From positions 2,404,501 through 2,468,500 of the forward strand of contig NZ_CP162137.1 in the NCBI RefSeq assembly GCF_040833995.1: DNA of 64,000 nucleotides, given 5' to 3'. The notes beneath the pieces are model-generated. The model was not told where the DNA came from, ran no database searches, and worked only from the letters and a program-made list of their open reading frames with translations. The position numbers were made by a program, and so were the translations under genes. Origin of the DNA: Leptospira sp. WS58.C1 (GTDB lineage: Bacteria; Spirochaetota; Leptospiria; Leptospirales; Leptospiraceae). Below are positions 13,251-22,798 of this stretch, piece by piece; within the stretch, counting starts at the first letter, position 1; every line of letters begins with the position of its first letter.

Positions 13251-14566
13251 CTTCCCACCCCCCAAAGATCGGAACCGAGTTCGGTCTTCCATTCCATGGA
13301 AAATTTCCCTGTCCATTCCGGCAAGATTCCTTTTGGAAAAGAAACAGTATTCGATTGGATCTCTAAGATCGCATCATCATCGATAAGGGCGGGAGAAAAA
13401 AGTCTGTATAGAAAATTTCCCCCTTCTACAAGCGCTGTGTTGATCTCCCAAAAATATAAAACTTCAAAAATCCTGGAAACATCCGAGTAGTCGACCTTCT
13501 CCAAAGAAAACTTGGAAAGGGTTTCTAACTTGCCGACAAAACTTGCATCGTACGTTTTTTTCTCATCCATAAAGAAAGCGGCGTTCTTCTTTCCAATTCT
13601 ATCGTTGATCCGATCTTGTTTTTCTAAAAAATTTTCACTGACGGAATTTTGTTCCGGCAAAAAGAAAACTCTTAGAGGTTGGTAATCCTTCTCTTTTTCT
13701 TTATGGATCTGGAAAATATCCGGATCGGTAGAATGTTCCAAAACCGCTGCGACCAATCCGGAAAATCCTTTGTAGGAGTTCCTACCGAAGCTTTGATCCG
13801 CAGCGGCATTTAGGTTAGTATTTACATTTTGATGAATACCGGAATTTTCGGGCCCATACAAAATTTTCGGCGCGAGCTGCGGTAAAGCAGAAGGTATTCT
13901 AAAATCCAAACCCGGTTCATCCACTTTTACAGTATTCGGCCCGACCAAGATCGCATCCACCTTAGCTCGGATCATAGAGAGAAATATATCCGACTCAAGC
14001 GAGGAAATTTTCTCCCGGAGCCCTTCTCCTGAACTGAAATAACCTTCCTTGCTGAGAGAAGTTTTTAGCAATAGAGCCGGTCTTTTTCTTTCTATCCTAG
14101 ACTTAAACCCGAATAAAAATCCGGAAGCAATTTCGGCTAACTCAGGATTTTCGAAAACTTGGATACCTATTTCTGCGAGTTTATTCAAACCGGAATGGGT
14201 AGAAACCAAAGGATTCGGATCCTTCCATCCGTATTCCAAACGAACCGGTTTTTCTTCTAAGAATAGATCGATACAAGGAGGGGTTTTACCGTAATGAGAA
14301 CAGGGTTCTAAGGTCACATACGCATTATGAGAAGGTTTTTTTCCGTTTGGGAATTTTTCCCGAAACAGACGATAGGCTTCTCTTTCAGCGTGATTCTGTC
14401 CTGTTTTTTGTGTGGAAGCGGAAGCTAAGATCTCTCCGGTGTTGGCATCCTCCAAAACGCATGCCACCGGAGGATTCGGACTGGAATATCCGGTGGAGAC
14501 AAAGGAATAACGGATCAGTTCCTCCCGAATTTTTTCCGGGAGGAAAGAGTTCAAGAGCGTTTCCAC
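13235..14566 (-). CDS. ribD: Bifunctional diaminohydroxyphosphoribosylaminopyrimidine deaminase / reductase
   Basis: Carries out the second and third steps after GTP cyclohydrolase II. The N-terminal cytidine-deaminase-like zinc site is intact: H59-A-E61 and [11 protein letters not shown] with C89 and C98. The C-terminal reductase keeps [11 protein letters not shown] and the [19 protein letters not shown] block. It is longer than the usual ~360-380 residues (443). Much of the excess lies between [11 protein letters not shown] and QPLRVFFLP (about residues 225-310), where the DNA holds a TGTAGGAGTTCCTACC repeat copy translated as GRNSYKG. It overlaps secF by 16 nt and ribE by 16 nt. Confidence 0.93.
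   Translation of the reverse strand: METLLNSFLPEKIREELIRYSFVSTGYSSPNPPVACVLEDANTGEILASASTQKTGQNHAEREAYRLFREKFPNGKKPSHNAYVTLEPCSHYGKTPPCIDLFLEEKPVRLEYGWKDPNPLVSTHSGLNKLAEIGIQVFENPELAEIASGFLFGFKSRIERKRPALLLKTSLSKEGYFSSGEGLREKISSLESDIFLSMIRAKVDAILVGPNTVKVDEPGLDFRIPSALPQLAPKILYGPENSGIHQNVNTNLNAAADQSFGRNSYKGFSGLVAAVLEHSTDPDIFQIHKEKEKDYQPLRVFFLPEQNSVSENFLEKQDRINDRIGKKNAAFFMDEKKTYDASFVGKLETLSKFSLEKVDYSDVSRIFEVLYFWEINTALVEGGNFLYRLFSPALIDDDAILEIQSNTVSFPKGILPEWTGKFSMEWKTELGSDLWGVGRCSQD
13771..13786. repeat. TGTAGGAGTTCCTAC-type palindromic repeat inside ribD
   Basis: TGTAGGAGTTCCTACC, 14 to 15 positions identical to the intergenic copies at 12587 and 54106. It is in frame inside ribD and encodes part of an insertion (residues about 260-265) not expected in the enzyme family. 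Confidence 0.7.
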
Positions 14567-15489
14567 CTCTTGTACAACGAATCGTAGATGTCAACGAGAG
14601 GTGCTGCGATAAACACCGAGGAGAATGTTCCAAGGATGATCCCGAAGGTAAGAACATAAGCAAAGTCATACAACTCCACAGCTCCCCCGATGATAATCGC
14701 AACCACGGAGATCAATGTAGCCACGGAAGTATTAAAGGTCCTCGCAAGAGTTTGGTTAATCGAAATATTGATCACTCGGGAGAAAGTATCTCTCAAATTT
14801 CCGGCATTTTCGCGGATCCTATCGAATACCACGATCGTATCATTGATCGAATAACCTAATAAGGTAAGAAGCGCCGCAATGATAGGAACGCTAGGTTTGA
14901 TCTGGAAAAATCCGATAAACGCGATCGTAATCACTAAGTCGTGAATGAGAGCCAAAATCGCACCCAAGGCAAACTTGAATTGGAAACGGAAACTCAAATA
15001 CAACATGATAAAGAAAAGAGTTAAACTTAATAGAGAAACCCCTGTGGAAGTCAACTCGGCTCCTACTACGGAACCGACTTGATTCGCGGAGAGGATTTTC
15101 TTTTTTTCTAATTTAAAGTCTTCTTGTAAAAGTCCGATCAAAGCATCGATCGCGGATGCTTGTTTTGCTTCTATACTGTCTTTCCCTTTTCTTTCGTTAT
15201 AAAGTTCTTTGATCTGATCTACGGAACCAAGGCCAATATCGATCTGGTAATCGTTCTTTTCCTTATCCATTAGGACCAAAACAGCTTCCAATTTTTTTGA
15301 GGAGAAATACTCCTCCAAATTTTTACGTTCCACATTTTCAGGAAACTCTACAACGGCTCTTAAACCGCCGTCAAAATCCAAAGAAGTAGCGAATCCGCCG
15401 TATTTTCCGAAAGTAACTCCGAATCCGACTATCATCAGAATAGCAGAGAAAGTAATGGATACGTATTTATATTTTATAAAATCAAACAT
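14551..15489 (-). CDS. secF: Preprotein translocase subunit SecF
   Basis: Partner of SecD in using the proton-motive force to help SecYEG-driven export. A short N-terminal helix (YVSITFSAILMIVGFGVTF) leads to a periplasmic domain with the family marker DFDGGLRAVVEFP, followed by five more helices including LLTLLGYSINDTIVVFDRIREN, the SecF signature. At 312 residues it is normal. It overlaps secD by 8 nt upstream and ribD by 16 nt downstream, so the sec and rib genes appear to be one transcript. Confidence 0.97.
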   Translation of the reverse strand: MFDFIKYKYVSITFSAILMIVGFGVTFGKYGGFATSLDFDGGLRAVVEFPENVERKNLEEYFSSKKLEAVLVLMDKEKNDYQIDIGLGSVDQIKELYNERKGKDSIEAKQASAIDALIGLLQEDFKLEKKKILSANQVGSVVGAELTSTGVSLLSLTLFFIMLYLSFRFQFKFALGAILALIHDLVITIAFIGFFQIKPSVPIIAALLTLLGYSINDTIVVFDRIRENAGNLRDTFSRVINISINQTLARTFNTSVATLISVVAIIIGGAVELYDFAYVLTFGIILGTFSSVFIAAPLVDIYDSLYKRWKRS

Positions 15490-17425
15490 TTTTGGACTCC
15501 AAAGTTCTGAATCCGATCCGGAGATTACGAACTCCGAATTTGTTTACTAATAAATCCATGATCATTCTACTCAAGAACAAGGATGTGAACAAAGAGGTTA
15601 CGATACCCCAGCAAAGAGTGATCGCAAATCCTTTGATCGGTCCGTTCCCTAGTTTGATCATCAAGATCCCGGAGATCAAAGTGGTTACGTTACTGTCCAT
15701 GATCGTCCAGAAAGCGTTCTCAAAACCTTGGGCAACCGCGGCCGAAACATGTTTTCCGGATGCCAATTCTTCTTTGATCCTTTCATAAATAATCACGTTC
15801 GCGTCCACCGCCATACCCACAGTTAGGATGATCCCTGCAAAACCGGGCAAGGTCAAAGTGAATCCCATCAGTGAAAGTAGAGCCATAAGTATGATAACGT
15901 TCACAAGAAGCGCGATATCCGCAACCAAACCGGACAATCTGTAGATGACCAGCATGAACACGATCACAAGAGCAAATCCTAAAAGGACCGCTTTTAATCC
16001 TACTTCGATGGATTCGATCCCTAAGGTAGGACCGATAAATCTCATCTCTAAAACGTTTAATGGGATCGGAAGCGCTCCCTCACTGATCACATTTGCGAGA
16101 TCCGTGGCTTCTTTTTGTCCGAATTCTCCGTCTATCTGAGCGTTACCGCCAGCGATCGGACTACGAATTACAGGATCTGAAATGACCTTGTCCCCCCAAA
16201 CGATCGCAAGTTGTCTTCCTACGTTTTTAGAAGTGATATCAAAAAACTTTTCCGCACCTTGAGAAGTTAAGGAGAAGGAAACGTAATACGAAAGTCTGTT
16301 CTGGTCGTAACTCTCTCGAGCATTTCTCATGTCCTTTCCGTCTAGGGAAATCGCTCTTTCCAAAACCACAAATTCTCTAGGAAGAAGGGATGCCTTAGGA
16401 TTATTCGCTCTGGACCATTTTACGTACAGTTTATATTTTTCAGGAATATTATACTTCTTCTCCATAGCTACCAGGAATCTGTCCTGCTCGTCTCTTCCTA
16501 GTTTCTGTTTTACGATATTCTGGAATTTTACGATCTCGGTTTCTTCCCTTTTTCCCTGGCTCATGAGTTTCATTTCTTCAAACTCAATGGCATCGTGGTA
16601 CGTACCTCTGGAATTCGGATTATTAGGATCGGAAGGCTCTCTCAATCGGTATTCTACGGTTTCAGTGTTTCGGATAATGTCTAAGATCTGAGAAGAGTTG
16701 CTTACTCCCGGTAAAGAAACCTCGATTGAATCTTGGTCCTTTTGGATACGCACCTGAGGTTCGGTCAGGTTTTGGTTGGTTAACCGATTGTCTATGATCA
16801 GTTTTGCTTTTTCCAACTCTGCCAGTTTTCTGCTAGGAGTTAATTCGAAATAACTTTCAATCTCCTGCAGTTTGTCCTGAGCTTCTTTTCTTTCTTTTTC
16901 GGAAAGACCAGGATCGTCTTTTTTACGAGTAAGTTCTTCGATCTCTTTCGAATAAGAATCTTTTAATTTGGAAGTATAATCGTCGAAATCACCTTTCAGA
17001 ACGACTCTCATTCCACCTTGTAAATCCAATCCTAAACGGATCGCAAGCGGTCTTCCGCCGAAAATATATTCTTCTACCCAAGTAGGCCTAAGTTTGTTCT
17101 TAGGTTCTAAGATCAATTCTTGGTTTTCCTGGGAAAGCTGGTTGATCTTTGCGGAAGTGATAAATCTTCCTTTGACTAAATAATAATCCTGCTCCGGAAA
17201 TACGCTTGAATCAGGCTCGATCTGCCATGCGCCTTGCGGGTTATAATCGGCTTTCCATCTTTCCGCAAAATTGGAAAGTAATTCTTTGCGGGTATTTTCC
17301 GGTAATTGTTTAAATTCTTTTCTTACTGCTAGTTCCAACTCCCTTTCGGCGAAGTTCGGGTAAAGAAGCGTCAATGACGCTGCCACTACCAATATTGGAA
17401 CGAAAATCCATTGGACAGATTTCAA
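15482..17425 (-). CDS. secD: Protein translocase subunit SecD
   Basis: Membrane subunit of the SecDF complex. One N-terminal helix (FVPILVVAASLTLLYP) is followed by a large periplasmic domain with the RLGLDLQGGMRVVL signature near residue 130, a charged coiled-coil-like insertion (about 150-200, KKDDPGLSEKERKEAQD), the IDNRLTNQNLTEPQVR block, and five C-terminal helices with VGMAVDANVIIYERIKEEL. Length 647 is typical of spirochaete SecD. It sits 10 nt downstream of an unknown membrane protein and after yajC, its usual partner. Confidence 0.97.
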   Translation of the reverse strand: MKSVQWIFVPILVVAASLTLLYPNFAERELELAVRKEFKQLPENTRKELLSNFAERWKADYNPQGAWQIEPDSSVFPEQDYYLVKGRFITSAKINQLSQENQELILEPKNKLRPTWVEEYIFGGRPLAIRLGLDLQGGMRVVLKGDFDDYTSKLKDSYSKEIEELTRKKDDPGLSEKERKEAQDKLQEIESYFELTPSRKLAELEKAKLIIDNRLTNQNLTEPQVRIQKDQDSIEVSLPGVSNSSQILDIIRNTETVEYRLREPSDPNNPNSRGTYHDAIEFEEMKLMSQGKREETEIVKFQNIVKQKLGRDEQDRFLVAMEKKYNIPEKYKLYVKWSRANNPKASLLPREFVVLERAISLDGKDMRNARESYDQNRLSYYVSFSLTSQGAEKFFDITSKNVGRQLAIVWGDKVISDPVIRSPIAGGNAQIDGEFGQKEATDLANVISEGALPIPLNVLEMRFIGPTLGIESIEVGLKAVLLGFALVIVFMLVIYRLSGLVADIALLVNVIILMALLSLMGFTLTLPGFAGIILTVGMAVDANVIIYERIKEELASGKHVSAAVAQGFENAFWTIMDSNVTTLISGILMIKLGNGPIKGFAITLCWGIVTSLFTSLFLSRMIMDLLVNKFGVRNLRIGFRTLESKNV

Positions 17426-17435
17426 ATTCGGACTC

Positions 17436-18146
17436 CTAGTCTCTTCTCACTTTGTTGATGGTCACCGGGGAACGCCGAGTGACGCGTGCGCCTTTGGCTC
17501 TGAATTGGTATAAAGCAAAAGCAAGTATAATGGCGATGATGATGATCGCTTTTTTATGTTCCGAGAAAAATCCGGCTATAGCTCCCTGCTCTTTTTGTTC
17601 CGCAGCCTTTTTTTTCTCTTCTTCTTTTTTCTTATCGTCTCCGAGTTTTAGGATCTCTCCCAGCTTCTCACGGATAGAAATATCTTCCTTAGGTAAAGAA
17701 GAAACGTTTGCGTTATATCCCGGAAGATTTCTCGGACTTAAAGTTGTTTCTTCATTGAGCCAGTACGGCTTTTGGATCTCCGCGGAAACTTCCGGATTAG
17801 AAACTTCTTTGTTTAAATTTCTCTCGGTGGTCTCGTTCGGTCCGTTGGGATCCCCGGAATTTTTTCCCTGAGTCGGATCTTCCGGTGCGATTTCCGGATC
17901 TACTTTTTTCTTAGGCTCGGATTCTTTCTGCTCGGTCTCTTTGGACTCTACAGCCTTCTTCTTTTTGCCTGCATTCTTCTTTACTTTTTTCTTTCTAGAA
18001 GCTTTTGCAAGAGGAGTTTTTTTGGAAGAAGTGGTTGTCTTCTTAGGTTCGGAAACCTTATCCAAAAAATCGATTTCTTCTCCGTCCTGTCCGAAAATCG
18101 GAAAGGCCAAAGAGATGGAAAGAAGGAAGCATAGGATCTTATTCAT
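17436..18146 (-). CDS. Exported Lys-rich protein with C-terminal membrane anchor, between yajC and secD
   Basis: A 236-residue protein (ATG at 18146; a GTG 9 nt upstream is possible). It has an N-terminal signal peptide (NKILCFLLSISLAFPIFG), a very basic low-complexity stretch (KKTPLAKASRKKKVKKNAGK), an acidic/Pro-rich middle, a second charged segment (KLGDDKKKEEEKKKAAEQK), and one hydrophobic helix near the C terminus (KAIIIIAIILAFALYQF) ending in a basic tail. I do not recognise a family. Its placement inside yajC-secDF suggests a role in export or membrane protein insertion, but that is inference. A FliO-like single-pass arrangement is another possibility I could not confirm. Confidence 0.6.
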   Translation of the reverse strand: MNKILCFLLSISLAFPIFGQDGEEIDFLDKVSEPKKTTTSSKKTPLAKASRKKKVKKNAGKKKKAVESKETEQKESEPKKKVDPEIAPEDPTQGKNSGDPNGPNETTERNLNKEVSNPEVSAEIQKPYWLNEETTLSPRNLPGYNANVSSLPKEDISIREKLGEILKLGDDKKKEEEKKKAAEQKEQGAIAGFFSEHKKAIIIIAIILAFALYQFRAKGARVTRRSPVTINKVRRD

Positions 18147-18187
18147 GATACGCACCGGTTATACTGATACTATCGGAAAGACGGAAA

Positions 18188-18526
18188 TTACGCCTCTTTC
18201 TCTTTTTCCTTCTTCCTTAAAATCGTGCTGGAATTGAAGGTAACATTGGTGTCTTTCGCGATTGCCAAAACCACTGACTCGTTATTATCCTTAAATTCCA
18301 CGACCTTGCCATGAATCCCGGAAGAAGTGATAACCACGTCCCCTTTTTGTAGACCCTCGATCATCGCCTTTCTTTTCTTTTCCTCGTTTCTTTGAGGACG
18401 AATCACGATAAAATACAGGATGATAAATAGGATCGGGATAAATAATAGAGTATTAAATCCACCTCCCTGAGCTCCTGCCGGATCCGCTTGGGCTAATAAG
18501 AATACATTTTGAAAATTGCTAAGCAT
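18188..18526 (-). CDS. yajC: Sec translocon accessory protein YajC
   Basis: A 112-residue single-pass membrane protein associated with SecDF. The helix LLFIPILFIILYFIVIRPQ followed by the RNEEKKRKAMIEGLQKGDVV block and ITSSGIHGKVVEFKDN is diagnostic of YajC. A low-complexity QADPAGAQGGGFN stretch precedes the helix. It is first in the yajC-x-secD-secF run and lies about 54 nt downstream of trpD on the same strand. Confidence 0.96.
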   Translation of the reverse strand: MLSNFQNVFLLAQADPAGAQGGGFNTLLFIPILFIILYFIVIRPQRNEEKKRKAMIEGLQKGDVVITSSGIHGKVVEFKDNNESVVLAIAKDTNVTFNSSTILRKKEKEKEA

Positions 18527-18580
18527 GTTGAAACCTGTGCTTCCTTTTTTGGTCCTTTTTGAGACCAGTATTTTCCTTTA

Positions 18581-19591
18581 TTATCCCTTGGTAATTAAAT
18601 TTTGAAAGAAGGCGCCCGTTTTTCCGGAAGCCAACTGTTCTAGTGCAATTTTGTATCCATCTAGGATAGATGGGGCCTTCCCCAAGGTAAAAAGCCCTGC
18701 TCCCGCATTTAAGGCGACCGCATGAGTGCCGGCAATCTTCTCCCCGGCTAGGATTTTTCGAGCCAAGGACTCCGCTTGGTCCGGGCCGCTCGTAAATACT
18801 TCCGCAGGATTTAGATCTTTTAGGCCTAGATCTTTCGGATCAAAGTCTTTTCGCGAGATAATTCCATCTTCCAATAGAGTATAGTCCGTTTTTTCGAAAA
18901 TGGAAAATTCGTCCAAGCCGTCTCGGGAATGACATACTAAGGCCCTTCTCAAACCTAAACCTTGTAGAACCCGGATAAAAGTTTCCGTCAATTCGGGTTC
19001 GTACACTCCAATAATCTGGTATTGAGGTGAGAATGGATTACTTAAAGGCCCGATCATATTGAATAAGGTCCGAAACCCCAATTCTTTTCGGACCGGACCT
19101 GCAAACTTCATGGACGGATGCCACATCGGAGCGAATAAAAAAGCAAATCCGTTTTCTACTAAGTGGGTCTCCACTTCCTCTTGGGTCTTCTCCGTATTAT
19201 AACCTAATCTTCCGAGTATATCGCTGGAACCGGTATGAGAAGAAACGGAACGATTTCCATGTTTTGCCACCTTGATCCCTAAAGAGGAAAGAGTGATTGC
19301 AGAAAGTGTGGAAATATTCACGGTTCCTTTTCCGTCTCCGCCTGTCCCACAAGTGTCCAGCATATCGAAAGGAAAAACGGTCTTCGGTTTAAGCGCGTTC
19401 CTGCGAAGCGCTAGACAAAAACCCAAGAGTTCGTCTACGGTTTCTCCCTTTGCTCTCATTGCGGTCAAAAAGGATGCAAGAAGGATCTCCGACACTTCTC
19501 CCTTCATTACGGAATTGATCGAAGTTTCCGCTTCCGAAACTGTAAGATTCTTTTTTTCCAGGACTTTGATGATAGCTTGTCTAATTTCCAT
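18581..19591 (-). CDS. trpD: Anthranilate phosphoribosyltransferase
   Basis: Joins anthranilate and PRPP in tryptophan synthesis. The PRPP-binding loop DTCGTGGDGKGTVNIST (about 79-95) and the KHGNRSVSSHTGSSDILGRLG block are intact, and HPSMKFAGPVRKELGFRT follows. Length 336 is standard. No other trp gene is adjacent; it overlaps the end of pgsA by 11 nt, so its expression is tied to phospholipid and tRNA/ribosome modification genes rather than to a trp operon. Confidence 0.96.
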   Translation of the reverse strand: MEIRQAIIKVLEKKNLTVSEAETSINSVMKGEVSEILLASFLTAMRAKGETVDELLGFCLALRRNALKPKTVFPFDMLDTCGTGGDGKGTVNISTLSAITLSSLGIKVAKHGNRSVSSHTGSSDILGRLGYNTEKTQEEVETHLVENGFAFLFAPMWHPSMKFAGPVRKELGFRTLFNMIGPLSNPFSPQYQIIGVYEPELTETFIRVLQGLGLRRALVCHSRDGLDEFSIFEKTDYTLLEDGIISRKDFDPKDLGLKDLNPAEVFTSGPDQAESLARKILAGEKIAGTHAVALNAGAGLFTLGKAPSILDGYKIALEQLASGKTGAFFQNLITKG

Positions 19592-20327
19592 TTTTACCGA
19601 ATGCCCTCCGTATAGAGCTGTAACGGATCACTTCCCTGTTCGAGATCAAATAACGTATTCCGGAAAGTACAGTGATTAGAGTGGTCAAAAGCATTCCGAA
19701 ATACGGAACAAATCCACCCAATCCGAAAACCAATTCGTTCCAGCCGGGCGCACCGTTTTCCTTCCAAACCTTCACGAATGCAACCGCGTTTTCGGAAGCG
19801 ATCCCAAAAACGGTCATACCGGCAAGTTTGCCGCTTTGATAGACCTCGTTGATCAGTATTCTTTTATTCGAAGAAACTAATATGAAGAAGATCAAGATCA
19901 GAATAATCGCTCCCATCTGGAAGGCGGTTTTTACCTTTCCAAGCATGGTAGTCCGGATGGATTTACCCAAACGGATCGCAAGATATCGTAAAGTGGTAAT
20001 AAGCATATCCCTTCCGATGATCAGGATAACCATCCATAGTTCGATTTGTTCATGCAGAAAAATGAATGTGGTAAAACAACCTACAACAATGATCTTATCC
20101 GCAAGAGGATCCAGGAACTTTCCGAACTCGGTCTCTTGTTTCCATTTTCTGGCCAGATAACCGTCTATAAAATCGGTGATCGATGCCAGAGAAAATAAGA
20201 CCAAAGCGGCAATATGATACGCCTGTTCCTTCTGGTACAAAAACCAGATAAAAAAAGGAAGAGATGCGACTCTTAGTACGGTAAGAGTGTTGGGTAAGTT
20301 TATATTCGGATTCAAGATTCCAACCAA
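19581..20327 (-). CDS. pgsA: CDP-diacylglycerol-glycerol-3-phosphate 3-phosphatidyltransferase
   Basis: Makes phosphatidylglycerol phosphate from CDP-diacylglycerol. The CDP-alcohol phosphotransferase motif D-xx-DG-xx-AR-x8-G-xxx-D-xxx-D is complete at residues 52-77 (DFIDGYLARKW then GKFLDPLAD). Several membrane helices follow. At 248 residues it is longer than the usual ~180-200 because of an extra segment (about 155-200, with SGKLAGMTVFGIASEN) before the last helices. The start is a TTG at 20327 (another TTG lies 12 nt inside), overlapping the rimO 3' end. Confidence 0.9.
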   Translation of the reverse strand: MVGILNPNINLPNTLTVLRVASLPFFIWFLYQKEQAYHIAALVLFSLASITDFIDGYLARKWKQETEFGKFLDPLADKIIVVGCFTTFIFLHEQIELWMVILIIGRDMLITTLRYLAIRLGKSIRTTMLGKVKTAFQMGAIILILIFFILVSSNKRILINEVYQSGKLAGMTVFGIASENAVAFVKVWKENGAPGWNELVFGLGGFVPYFGMLLTTLITVLSGIRYLISNREVIRYSSIRRAFGKNGN

Positions 20328-21637
20328 GTTCCCATCATGTCGTATTCGTAGAAGGATTCGATTTTCACTTTTCCGATCGTTCCCGGCTTCAAGGAAGGAT
20401 CTTCCACATACACCACTTCGTCTATTTCGGGAGCGTCTTGTAAACGTCTGACGATTGTGGTGTTTCCTTCGAGTCCATCCACGATCGCAGTATACGTTTT
20501 TCCGATCCTAGATTCATGGATCTCTTGCAGGATTTTCAGATGAGCGTCTCGGATCAGATTGATCCTTTTGGCCTTCTCTTTATCGGAAACCGTTTGGGTT
20601 AGATCCGCACCTTTGGTTCCTTCTTGGGGAGAATAAGAGAATAAATTCAGTTTTTCCGGGCGAGTTTCTTCCACAAAACGTAAGATCTCATCCACATCTT
20701 CTCCGGTCTCTCCAGGAAAACCTAAAATGAAAGAAGTTCTGATCTCCAAGTCCGGTCTCACTTCTCTTGCAAGAGAATACAGATCCCTGAATTGGGAATA
20801 TCCACCGCTTCTATTCATGTTTTTTAATACTCTTTCGGAAACATGTTGGAGAGGGGATTCCAGATAAGGAGCGATCTTTGGAGTTTCTCCCATAAGCCTC
20901 AGGATCTTTTCCGTCTTCTTGTCCGGATATAAATATAATAATCTTAATATTTCCAGGTTCTCAATATCCGAGACCGCTTTGATCATCTCCAGAAGTTTGT
21001 CCGAGTCCTTTCCGTAATAGACAGTATCTTGAGAAACAAGACAAATCTCTTTTGCTCCTGCCGCGATTGCTCTTTTGGTATCTTGGATGATATCAGCCAA
21101 AGGAGAATCCACGAATTTTCCACGAAGAGAAGGAATGATACAGAATGCACAACCTCTATTACATCCGTCGGAAACTTTTACATAAGCGTAAGGTTTGGAG
21201 TAATTTTCTATCTCGGGAGAAAGTTTCATTCTCTCAACGATATCCGAATTAAATTCGGTTTTTGCAGGAGAAGAGATTTCTCGGCGGAAAGCTTCTTTGA
21301 TGATCTTTCCGGCTTGGGAATATTTTCCGGTCCCGAAAACCAGATCCACTTCCGGAATTTCTGCGGAGATATCCTTCGGATATCTTTCCGCAAAACATCC
21401 TACAACGACCAGTTTCTGGCCTTCTTGTTTTTTAGCTTGGGCAGCGCCCAAAATTGTTTGGATGGTTTCTTCCGTTGCCGAGCGAATAAAAGTACAGGTA
21501 TTGATCAGATGGAAGTCGGACTCTTCCGGTTTTGTAGCCGGAAGAAAACCCTCCTCCAAAAGAGAATGGTGCATGCTCATGGAGTCCACGGTATTTTTGG
21601 GACATCCAAGAGTGGTGATGTAGAACTTTTTATCCAA
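20312..21637 (-). CDS. rimO: Ribosomal protein S12 methylthiotransferase RimO
   Basis: Radical SAM enzyme with two 4Fe-4S clusters that methylthiolates an aspartate of ribosomal protein S12. The N-terminal UPF0004 cysteines are C12, C48 and C81; the radical SAM triad is C159-xxx-C163-xx-C166 in SDGCNRGCAFC. A C-terminal TRAM domain (IGKTYTAIVDGLEGN onward) is present. The 441-residue length and LGCPKNTVDSM opening separate it from MiaB. It follows the RodZ-like gene by 8 nt. Confidence 0.94.
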   Translation of the reverse strand: MDKKFYITTLGCPKNTVDSMSMHHSLLEEGFLPATKPEESDFHLINTCTFIRSATEETIQTILGAAQAKKQEGQKLVVVGCFAERYPKDISAEIPEVDLVFGTGKYSQAGKIIKEAFRREISSPAKTEFNSDIVERMKLSPEIENYSKPYAYVKVSDGCNRGCAFCIIPSLRGKFVDSPLADIIQDTKRAIAAGAKEICLVSQDTVYYGKDSDKLLEMIKAVSDIENLEILRLLYLYPDKKTEKILRLMGETPKIAPYLESPLQHVSERVLKNMNRSGGYSQFRDLYSLAREVRPDLEIRTSFILGFPGETGEDVDEILRFVEETRPEKLNLFSYSPQEGTKGADLTQTVSDKEKAKRINLIRDAHLKILQEIHESRIGKTYTAIVDGLEGNTTIVRRLQDAPEIDEVVYVEDPSLKPGTIGKVKIESFYEYDMMGTWLES

Positions 21638-21645
21638 CCGAAGCC

Positions 21646-22773
21646 TTACTCGCCCAACTCCTTAATGATAAACTGTGTGCTATCGTAAGGGTTTGGCGTT
21701 TTTATATAAACTTTCTTCACTAATTTTCCGGGACGGCCTAAGACAACTTTCGGTTTGCCGTTTTGGATCATCTCCACCGCGGAACCGTCTCCTACCTTGA
21801 TCTCAAGACGATCTTTCGCTTCTAGGGCTTTGTTCTCTCCACCTTGAACAAGGCCTCTAAATCCCATCTGACCGTCGATGATGAACTCTGCATAACTTGG
21901 TTTAGAGAAAAATAATGTGACTTGGATCGGAACATCACCCAAAGTTTTTGTGGAATCCTCCCCCTGAGGGTTGGGCTGAACGGTCGTTCCTTGTCTCTCT
22001 TCTTCACTTAAGGAAACTAGGACTTTTGCGGAACTTCCGGTCACACTTTGAGCGGAAATACGGATACTTCTGCGTAAGGAAGAAATTTCCGGAATAGAAT
22101 AGCTAAGGACTTTTTCCTGTCCTTCGGATAATCTGAATTTATAAACAGTCAATTCAGGATACACATTGAAGGCAAGAACGGCAGTATTCGTATCGGATCC
22201 TTGTTCCACGGAGGAAATGAAAAGTTTACATTGTTGGTTGGAAGCGCTAAAGCTCACACCTTGGTTCGCAGTTAAGATAAAACTTTCCGGTCTCGTTTCC
22301 GGAACGGAACGATTGATAAAATCTATATTTTCGGGGATCTCCAACTTTCTTCTACTTTCTTCCGTAATCTCGTCATCCGAAGAAGATCCGTCGATAAACG
22401 TATAAAGTAAAACCGCGGCAATTGCCACCATCAGGACCGAGATAGCGGTGATCAGTTTGTTCTTATCGAAATTTAGATCATAATAAAAATTAGAAGTAGG
22501 TTTGGTTAATTCTTCCAAGGGAGCTTGCGACTCTTCGATCTTTTCCCCTCTGTATAAATTGATCAGCATCCCCGTGTCTAACTTCAAGTAACTACCATAG
22601 TTCTTTAGAAAACCGATGGTAAAAGTTTCTCCCGGAAACTGAGCATAGTCCTCTGTTTCCAACGCGAGAATGTATTTAACGGAAATATTCGTATCCTTGG
22701 ATACGTCCTTTACAGTGAGCTTTTTTTCTTCCCTAGCCTCTCTAAGGATTTGCCCTACTCGTTTCTGATTCAA
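21646..22773 (-). CDS. RodZ-like HTH protein with single membrane helix
   Basis: A 375-residue protein with a cytoplasmic HTH_25-type domain (about 1-70: [20 protein letters not shown], then [16 protein letters not shown]), a transmembrane helix near 110-127 ([17 protein letters not shown]) and a long outer region ending in a DUF4115-like beta domain ([17 protein letters not shown]). This is the RodZ architecture, where the HTH domain binds MreB and helps rod-shape control. Function as RodZ is inferred from architecture. It sits between lolA and rimO. Confidence 0.75.
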   Translation of the reverse strand: MNQKRVGQILREAREEKKLTVKDVSKDTNISVKYILALETEDYAQFPGETFTIGFLKNYGSYLKLDTGMLINLYRGEKIEESQAPLEELTKPTSNFYYDLNFDKNKLITAISVLMVAIAAVLLYTFIDGSSSDDEITEESRRKLEIPENIDFINRSVPETRPESFILTANQGVSFSASNQQCKLFISSVEQGSDTNTAVLAFNVYPELTVYKFRLSEGQEKVLSYSIPEISSLRRSIRISAQSVTGSSAKVLVSLSEEERQGTTVQPNPQGEDSTKTLGDVPIQVTLFFSKPSYAEFIIDGQMGFRGLVQGGENKALEAKDRLEIKVGDGSAVEMIQNGKPKVVLGRPGKLVKKVYIKTPNPYDSTQFIIKELGE

Positions 22774-22798
22774 TTTCGCTCTCCTTTCCTAGGAAGAT

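Noticed and set aside
18540..18575. TGGTC/GACCA hairpin between trpD and yajC as a terminator
   Set aside because: Only five pairs and no T run on the minus strand, the direction of transcription.
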